Assembly: GCF_003594915.1 (NCBI RefSeq)
Contig: NZ_QZCS01000002.1
Coordinates: 186,001-250,000, forward strand
Direction of reading: 5' to 3'
Source of the DNA: Enterobacter chuandaensis
GTDB taxonomy: Bacteria; Pseudomonadota; Gammaproteobacteria; Enterobacterales; Enterobacteriaceae
DNA length: 64,000 nucleotides
Part shown: positions 58,788 through 64,000 of the stretch, piece after piece
Numbering within the stretch: position 1 is the stretch's first letter
How the letters are laid out: each line of letters opens with the position of its first letter
Program-made: the position numbers and the translations under genes
The notes under the pieces: model-generated
The model's input: only the letters and a program-made list of their open reading frames with translations
The model's database searches: none
What the model was told of the DNA's origin: nothing

Positions 58788-60932
58788 ATGTTTAAAAATA
58801 ATAAGATAATGCAGCTCTGGCTGCTGAGCCTGGCCACGGCCAGCGTGGCAGTACAGGCAGAAACCACTGAAGAAACCATTACGGTGACGCAGGGAATGAG
58901 CCAGGAGCCGACCGCGCCCGTGAAGGGGATTGTGGCGACGAAAACCCTCTCTGCGACAAAAACCAGCGCGGAGATCGTTAAGACGCCGCAGTCGGTCTCG
59001 GTGATCACCCGCGATCAGATGAACATGCAGGACGTGACGTCCGTATCGCAGGCGCTGCGCTATTCGGCGGGCGTGTTTACCGAGTACCGCGGCTCATCGA
59101 ACCGTAACGATGAGGTATTCGTGCGCGGCTTTAGCTATGTGCCGAAATTCCTCGACGGCCTGAGCTTCGGCGCTACGGCCTCGTCCCAGACGGGCGCAAT
59201 TGATCCGTGGTTACTGGAGCGCGTGGAGCTGGTACGTGGTCCGGCGTCGGTTCTGTTTGGCCAGGTGAATCCGGGCGGGTTAATCAGCATGACCAGCAAA
59301 CGTCCAACCGCGGAGCCTATTCGCAACGTGCAAATTCGCACCGGCAATAACGATCTGGCAGAAGCCGCGTTTGATTTCGGTGGCAGGCTCAGCGACGATG
59401 GCCGCGTGCTGTATCGCGTGAACGGTATTGCCCGCACCCAGCATAATCAGGTGGACGATTATAAAGAGACGCGGATGGCGATTGCGCCTGCCATCACCTG
59501 GTACCCGAACGACCAGACCCGCTTTACGCTGCTGACCAGCTACCAGAAGGATCCGGATGCGGGCTACCGCAACTTCCTGCCCGCCTACGGCACGGTTAAA
59601 AGCGTCGACGGGAAATACATCCCGCGCGACTTTAACGTCAGCGATCCAAATTACAACCAATCCTGGCGCGAACAGACAACGATCGGCTACGAGCTGGAGC
59701 ATCAGTTCGCCGACGACCTCACCTTCCGCCAGAACGCACGTTACGCCGCTATCAGGCAAAAATACCGTTACCTCGTTTACGCCAGCAGCACGGCCAACAG
59801 CCCGGTATTAACGCGACGCGCGCAGCATGAAGAACGCACCACCAACGAGTTCGGCCTGGATAACCAGCTGGAGTACCTGCTGGAGACCGGCAGCGTCGGC
59901 CACACTCTGCTCAGCGGGTTCGACTACAAGACCAGCAAAGATAAACAGCTGCTGGCACGCGGGAGCGGTTCGCAGTACAACCTCGACTGGACGAACCCGG
60001 TGTACGGCGTGAACGTGGATGAAAGCACCTTCAAAACCGCCTCTAACGAGCAGCAAAATCTCGATCAGATGGGCCTGTACCTGCAGGATCAGATGAGCTG
60101 GAACCGCTGGGAGTGGCTGGTGTCCGGACGCTACGACTGGAGCGAAGTGCGCACCCGCGACTTCACCGACAGCAGCCTCACGCAGCAGAACGACAGCAAA
60201 TTCACCTGGCGAACCGGCCTGCTGTACGCGTTCGACGCTGGCCTGTCGCCATACGTCAGCTACAGCACCTCGTTTGAACCAAACCTGCAAACCAACCGCG
60301 CGCCGGGCGTTGCGCCCTTCAAGCCGACCACCGGGGAGCAGACCGAGATTGGCCTGAAGTATCAGCCGGTCGATACCACGCTGATGACTCTCGCGCTGTA
60401 CGATTTAACCCAGGACAACGTGGCGACCTACAACAGCGCCGAAGGCTGGTTCGAGAACGCAGGCAAGGTGCGTTCAAAAGGCGTTGAGGCGGAAATCCAC
60501 TCCACGCTGATGGACAGCATCAACCTGATTGGCTCGTACACCTACACCGACGCGAAAACCAAAAGCACCACGGTGGCGGGCACCGAAGGCAAAACGCCCG
60601 CGCGTATTCCTGCGCATATGGCATCGGCGTTTGCCAGCTATACCGTTCCGGGCGGTGCGCTGAAGAGCCTGACCGCAGGCGTGGGGATGCGCTACATCGG
60701 CACCAGCTACGGCGATGCGAAGAACACCTTCAAGGTGCCGTCGGTGGATCTGTATGACGCAATGGTGAGCTACGATCTGGGCGAGATGAACCGCAGCCTG
60801 AAAGGGGCGAGCGTGCAGTTTAACGTTAATAACGTGGCGGACACGAAGTATGTGGCGTCGTGCGCAAGCGATACGGCGTGCTTCTACGGGATTGGCCGCA
60901 CGGTGACGGCGACGGTGAATTATCGCTGGTAA
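58788..60932 (+). CDS. TonB-dependent siderophore receptor (FhuA/FoxA-like class)
   Basis: This 714-residue outer-membrane receptor has a signal peptide (cleavage near VQA-ETTEE), the TonB box region ETITVTQG, a plug with VIKTPQSVSVITRDQM-like sequence, RGPASVLFGQVNPGGLISMTSKRP and a barrel ending in aromatic W (VTATVNYRW). A late CASDTACFYG pair of cysteines resembles the YVAACYSTSYCYWG segment of FoxA and the CxxxxxCxxG found in FhuA-type hydroxamate receptors. The ligand is therefore most likely a hydroxamate, yet the divergent neighbour is an enterobactin-type esterase, which argues for a catecholate or mixed siderophore. I leave the substrate open. Confidence 0.86.
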   Translation: MFKNNKIMQLWLLSLATASVAVQAETTEETITVTQGMSQEPTAPVKGIVATKTLSATKTSAEIVKTPQSVSVITRDQMNMQDVTSVSQALRYSAGVFTEYRGSSNRNDEVFVRGFSYVPKFLDGLSFGATASSQTGAIDPWLLERVELVRGPASVLFGQVNPGGLISMTSKRPTAEPIRNVQIRTGNNDLAEAAFDFGGRLSDDGRVLYRVNGIARTQHNQVDDYKETRMAIAPAITWYPNDQTRFTLLTSYQKDPDAGYRNFLPAYGTVKSVDGKYIPRDFNVSDPNYNQSWREQTTIGYELEHQFADDLTFRQNARYAAIRQKYRYLVYASSTANSPVLTRRAQHEERTTNEFGLDNQLEYLLETGSVGHTLLSGFDYKTSKDKQLLARGSGSQYNLDWTNPVYGVNVDESTFKTASNEQQNLDQMGLYLQDQMSWNRWEWLVSGRYDWSEVRTRDFTDSSLTQQNDSKFTWRTGLLYAFDAGLSPYVSYSTSFEPNLQTNRAPGVAPFKPTTGEQTEIGLKYQPVDTTLMTLALYDLTQDNVATYNSAEGWFENAGKVRSKGVEAEIHSTLMDSINLIGSYTYTDAKTKSTTVAGTEGKTPARIPAHMASAFASYTVPGGALKSLTAGVGMRYIGTSYGDAKNTFKVPSVDLYDAMVSYDLGEMNRSLKGASVQFNVNNVADTKYVASCASDTACFYGIGRTVTATVNYRW

Positions 60933-60947
60933 ACATGGTGCGATCTG

Positions 60948-60999
60948 CCCCCTCACCCCGGCCCTCTCCCCAAAGGGGCGAGGGTTAGGGTGAGGGGAA
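60948..60999. repeat. CCCTCTCC-family hairpin repeat between the receptor and ramA
   Basis: CCCCCTCACCCCGGCCCTCTC...AAAGGGGCGAGGGTTAGGGTGAGGGG folds into a long stem around CCCCAAAGGGG. It is placed between convergent genes and probably terminates both. Best copy of the family that includes 24184, 38080 and 53624. Confidence 0.78.
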
Positions 61000-61005
61000 T
61001 GTATT

Positions 61006-61347
61006 TCAGTGTGCCCGACTGTGGTTCTCTTTGCGATACGCACCCGGCGGCTGATGGAAGGTGCGGGTAAAGATGCGGGTAAACGTCTGCTGCGATTCAA
61101 AGCCGTAGCGCAGGCAGATTTCGTACACGCGTTCGTCAGATTCACGCAGGTCGCGCGCCGCCAGCAGCAGCTTGCGTTCGCGGATGTAGCGTCCCAGACT
61201 TTCACCTTTGTATTGCATAAACAGCCGCTGCAAATGCCACTTCGAATATCCCGCGTGGCGGGCAATCTCTTCGATACGTAACGGCTGGTGCAGGTTGTCA
61301 TCGATCCATTCGACAATCGTATCAATGACCTGAGCGGAAATCGTCAT
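61006..61347 (-). CDS. ramA: AraC-family multidrug-resistance activator RamA
   Basis: This 113-residue single-domain activator is almost identical to Klebsiella/Enterobacter RamA. It starts MTISAQVIDTIVEWIDDNL, has two helix-turn-helix units (EEIARHAGYSKWHLQRLFMQYKG and YEICLRYGFESQQTFTRIFTRTF) and ends AYRKENHSRAH. It activates acrAB, tolC and other mar-regulon promoters and so raises efflux and lowers porin levels. The longer frame to 61392 overlaps romA and is not used. Expression follows from the RamR-controlled promoter upstream of romA. Confidence 0.97.
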   Translation of the reverse strand: MTISAQVIDTIVEWIDDNLHQPLRIEEIARHAGYSKWHLQRLFMQYKGESLGRYIRERKLLLAARDLRESDERVYEICLRYGFESQQTFTRIFTRTFHQPPGAYRKENHSRAH

Positions 61348-61379
61348 ACTGCTCTCCCCCTCTGCTTCTCGGTTCAACA

Positions 61380-62483
61380 TTATTCCCACCACTCGCGAAA
61401 TTGTTGCGTGCTATCGCTCACCCGGACCGGTTCACCCAGCTCCGGCGTCAGCAGCCGATAATTTTTGTCCTTGCTGGCCCGCGCCAGCTGGATCAGCGGA
61501 TCGTTCCACGTATGCTTCGCCAGCACGAAACGTCCGTTATGCCCCGGCACCACCGCTTTCGCGTTGAGATCCGCCGAGGCCTGCGCCGTCTCATCCGGCA
61601 GCATGTGGATGTACTTCCAATCCTGGTCGTACTGACCGTTTTCCATGATGGCTAAATCCACCTCGCCAAACTGCTCGCCGATGGACTTAAAGTGCGGGCC
61701 GTAGCCGGAGTCACCGCTGTAGTAAACTTTCTGCTCTGGCGTGACGAACATAAAGCTGCCCCACAGGGTCTGGTCGCGCTTAATGCCGCGCCCGGAGAAG
61801 TGTCGCGCGGGCAGCACGTGCACCGTCAGCGCATCGCCGATCTGCACCGACTGGTTCCAGTCCCGCTCGTCAATAATCTCCGGGTTCATGCCCCAGTAGC
61901 GCAGGTGTGAACCTACGCCGAGCGGCGTGACCACGCGCTTCACCTTCGGCAGCAGCGCCCGGATGGTGGCGTAATCCAGATGGTCGTAGTGATCGTGCGA
62001 GATAATCAGCAGGTCGATTTCGGGCATGCTCTCCGCGCGCCACGGGTACTCTCCCGCAAACGCTTTATTGAGGAACGAGAACGGCGCGGCGTAATTACCC
62101 AGGACCGGGTCGATCAGGATGCGTTTTCCCGCCAGTTGCATATACCACGAGGAGTGGCCGAGCCACACCAGCGTATCCTGCTCCAGCGGCAGGCTGGCAA
62201 GATCGGTTTTCACCAGCGGCAGCGGCTGTGCCGGGCGGGCATTTTCGGTTTTACGGGTCAGGAACTGCCACCACGCTACCAGCATATTTTGCTCACCGGT
62301 GAAGCCCGGCGTCGGCAGCGTATTGTGGAACTTCCCGTCGCGATAGTGCGGGGAGGCTTCTACACCGGAGAGCTGCTCACCCTGCGGTGGCTGGCCAAAT
62401 CCGGCGTTCAGAATAAAAGGTAAACTCGCAGCTGAAGCAATAATCATGACAAGCACCACGCAGATGAATAGAGGCTTTTTCAT
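61380..62483 (-). CDS. romA: Metallo-beta-lactamase-fold protein RomA
   Basis: The 367-residue protein has an N-terminal membrane anchor/signal (FICVVLVMIIASAASLPFIL) and a metal-dependent hydrolase domain. Its motif is LIISHDHYDHLDY (HxHxDH), with further ligand histidines in VLPARHFSGRG and a late VPGHNGRF, the pattern of NAPE-PLD/UlaG-like members. RomA lies directly upstream of ramA (32-base gap) in Klebsiella and Enterobacter and was first noted as reducing outer-membrane proteins when present in multiple copies. Its hydrolase substrate is unknown. Confidence 0.93.
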   Translation of the reverse strand: MKKPLFICVVLVMIIASAASLPFILNAGFGQPPQGEQLSGVEASPHYRDGKFHNTLPTPGFTGEQNMLVAWWQFLTRKTENARPAQPLPLVKTDLASLPLEQDTLVWLGHSSWYMQLAGKRILIDPVLGNYAAPFSFLNKAFAGEYPWRAESMPEIDLLIISHDHYDHLDYATIRALLPKVKRVVTPLGVGSHLRYWGMNPEIIDERDWNQSVQIGDALTVHVLPARHFSGRGIKRDQTLWGSFMFVTPEQKVYYSGDSGYGPHFKSIGEQFGEVDLAIMENGQYDQDWKYIHMLPDETAQASADLNAKAVVPGHNGRFVLAKHTWNDPLIQLARASKDKNYRLLTPELGEPVRVSDSTQQFREWWE

Positions 62484-62537
62484 TTCCTGACCCGAGTACG
62501 CGACCCGTCCGATGGTTTACGCGGGTTGAACTTGATT

Positions 62538-62557
62538 ATGAGTGAGTAAGCACTCAT
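62538..62557. promoter_or_regulatory. RamR operator
   Basis: ATGAGTG (62538-62544) and CACTCAT (62551-62557) form a perfect 7-bp inverted repeat around AGTAAG, identical in layout to the RamR site ATGAGTGN6CACTCAT of Salmonella ramA. It lies 55 bases upstream of romA, where RamR would repress romA-ramA and possibly its own gene. Confidence 0.9.
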
Positions 62558-62674
62558 TATTAGATATGATGAATATATCGTCAAGACGTTTTCGATCTTT
62601 GACATTCCGCGTTGCAGCGGTATGAACCACATGCTTCAATACGTTTTTTTACAATTGACAAGGGGGAGAATTGA

Positions 62675-63265
62675 GTGGCACGTCCGAAGAGTGAAGATAA
62701 AAAACAGGCCTTACTGGAAGCAGCAACCGCTGCGTTTGCGCAGTCAGGGATTGCGGCCTCAACGGCGCTCATTGCCCGGAACGCGGGCGTCGCTGAAGGC
62801 ACTCTGTTTCGCTACTTTGCTACCAAAGACGATCTGCTGAATGCCCTCTACCTGCACCTGAAGCAGGATCTCTGCCACACCATGCTGACGAACCTCGATC
62901 GCACCATCACCGAGCCAAAAGAGCATACCCGTAATATCTGGAACAGCTATGTGGACTGGGGCATTCGTCACCCTGTCGCACATGCGGCGATCCGCCAGAT
63001 TGGCGTCAGTGAAAAACTGAGTGCTGAAACGGAACAGGCAGTGAAAGAGATGTTCCCGGAACTCCATGAGCTGTGCCGCCGCTCGGTGCGTCCGGTGTTT
63101 ATGTCAGATGAATTTAAAACGTTTGGCGATGCGCTTTTCTTATCGCTGGCCGAAACCACCATGGAATTTGCCACCCGCGATCCGTCCCGCGCCGCTAATT
63201 TTAAAGCGCTGGGTTTTGAGGCCATGTGGCGCGGGCTTGCTCAGGAAGATAACGATGGACAGTAA
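62675..63265 (+). CDS. ramR: TetR-family repressor RamR
   Basis: This 196-residue repressor matches Salmonella RamR (193). It has [16 protein letters not shown], helix-turn-helix [30 protein letters not shown] and a ligand domain with [26 protein letters not shown]. It represses ramA, and loss-of-function mutations give multidrug resistance; the frame here is intact. It starts with GTG at 62675 behind GGGGGAGA and overlaps ybdF by 11 bases. Confidence 0.95.
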   Translation: MARPKSEDKKQALLEAATAAFAQSGIAASTALIARNAGVAEGTLFRYFATKDDLLNALYLHLKQDLCHTMLTNLDRTITEPKEHTRNIWNSYVDWGIRHPVAHAAIRQIGVSEKLSAETEQAVKEMFPELHELCRRSVRPVFMSDEFKTFGDALFLSLAETTMEFATRDPSRAANFKALGFEAMWRGLAQEDNDGQ

Positions 63266-63623
63266 ATCCCTGCAGGCGCACGCAAAACGCGTGGCGCTGG
63301 AGATGCCTTTCACCGAACACTGCTGGCCGTTCGGCCCGGAGTATGACGTGTTTAAAATCGGCGGGAAAATTTTTATGCTGATGGCCACTGCGCACGGACG
63401 CCCCCACGTAAGCCTGAAATCCGACCCGGAAAAATCTTTGTTAAACCAGCAGATTTACCGTGGCGTTGAACCGGGCTATCACCTCAATAAAAAGCACTGG
63501 ATTTCGCTCTACGGCACCGAGGACATCACGCCTGAACTGGTCACCGACCTGATCGCGGATTCGTGGAATCTGGTCGTCGATAAGCTACCGAAAAAAGATC
63601 AAAAGTGGATACGTCCGGCCTGA
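63255..63623 (+). CDS. ybdF: YjbR/MmcQ-family protein YbdF
   Basis: The 122-residue protein matches E. coli YbdF (122) with the motif [20 protein letters not shown] and [28 protein letters not shown]. It has the double-wing CyaY-like fold of the MmcQ/YjbR family, of unknown role. It is coupled to ramR by an 11-base overlap and lies just before nfsB, as in E. coli and Salmonella. Confidence 0.93.
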   Translation: MDSKSLQAHAKRVALEMPFTEHCWPFGPEYDVFKIGGKIFMLMATAHGRPHVSLKSDPEKSLLNQQIYRGVEPGYHLNKKHWISLYGTEDITPELVTDLIADSWNLVVDKLPKKDQKWIRPA

Positions 63624-63743
63624 TTGTTCGTTTGTGCCGAACAGTATAACCGCTCGAATCGCACTTATCTTTTGCCGCTTCGCGCGGTAATCTGCTCTCC
63701 TTTCGCGCCCGCGCACGGGCGAATTTCATCACCAGGAGTTGTT

Positions 63744-64000
63744 ATGGATATCATTTCTGTCGCCCTGAAACGCCACTCCACCAAGGCGTTCGACCCAACC
63801 AAAAAACTGACTGCTGAAGAAGCAGAGAAAATCAAAACCCTGCTGCAGTACAGCCCGTCCAGCACCAACTCCCAGCCGTGGCACTTCATTGTAGCCAGCA
63901 CCGAGGAAGGGAAAGCGCGCGTGGCGAAATCCGCTGCGGACACTTACGTCTTCAACGAACGCAAAATGCTGGATGCTTCTCACGTGGTGGTGTTCTGCGC
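63744..64000 (+). CDS. nfsB: Oxygen-insensitive NAD(P)H nitroreductase NfsB (5' part; continues outside)
   Basis: The visible 85 codons begin [22 protein letters not shown] and include [16 protein letters not shown], the FMN-contact region of NfsB-type nitroreductases (217 residues in E. coli). It reduces nitrofurans and other nitroaromatics. A CAGGAG site precedes ATG 63744. The right edge of the window truncates it. Synteny with ybdF supports the call. Confidence 0.95.
   Translation, partial: MDIISVALKRHSTKAFDPTKKLTAEEAEKIKTLLQYSPSSTNSQPWHFIVASTEEGKARVAKSAADTYVFNERKMLDASHVVVFC

Overview
The window reads as a chromosomal stretch of an Enterobacter-type enterobacterium (E. cloacae complex or a close relative). 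The evidence is a GC-rich core in E. coli-like order (hcxA, ybdD, cstA, entHABEC, fepB, entS, fepDGC, entF, ybdZ, fes, fepA, entD), together with the acetoin operon budABC/budR, the ramR/romA/ramA locus next to ybdF-nfsB, sitABCD, and many enterobacterial REP elements. fepE, which lies between fepC and entF in E. coli, is absent. No rRNA, tRNA, CRISPR array, integrase or transposase was seen.

Layout. 1-2920: a sugar-type ABC ATPase cut by the left edge, hcxA and an SDR oxidoreductase. 3061-3742: a toxin-first RelE/ParE-HTH module whose stop overlaps the stop of ybdD. 3739-6102: ybdD and the pyruvate/peptide carrier cstA, with a REP between them. 6252-24899: the complete enterobactin locus for synthesis, export, receptor, periplasmic capture, import and esterase release, with Fur-box-like sequences in all three divergent control regions. 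24853-28254: sitDCBA (Mn/Fe import) behind a combined MntR-like and Fur-like control region.

28467-31998 is an accessory block between sitA and betT. It holds a putative metallopeptidase effector, a lipoprotein immunity candidate and an Hcp (type VI secretion cargo); then a SymE-like toxin with a convincing SymR-like antisense RNA; then an AT-rich two-gene operon whose second product carries a HEPN RNase motif (R144-x4-H149). That operon is the best candidate in the window for a poorly described toxin-antitoxin or defence system.

32154-38067: betT divergent from betIBA (choline to glycine betaine). 38136-43804: a GNAT acetyltransferase, a cold-shock-domain protein, budCBA and the LysR regulator. 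43805-47333 is a second accessory block: REPs, a leader with an A-B-C complementarity pattern like the antisense-RNA immunity region of phage P4, an unknown 151-residue protein, a Septu-type defence pair (ptuA/ptuB), and the broken tail of an AraC-family gene at the right boundary.

47330-64000: a ketopantoate-reductase-like protein, ybdK, an RND efflux pump with its adaptor, a Ca2+-type P-type ATPase, an untracked 36-residue membrane protein, ybdJ, and a second iron locus in which a periplasmic Fes-like esterase diverges from a TonB-dependent siderophore receptor over a Fur-box-like palindrome. The window ends with ramA, romA, the RamR operator, ramR, ybdF and the start of nfsB. Iron and manganese acquisition dominates the core, and the two AT-rich insertions carry competition and defence functions.
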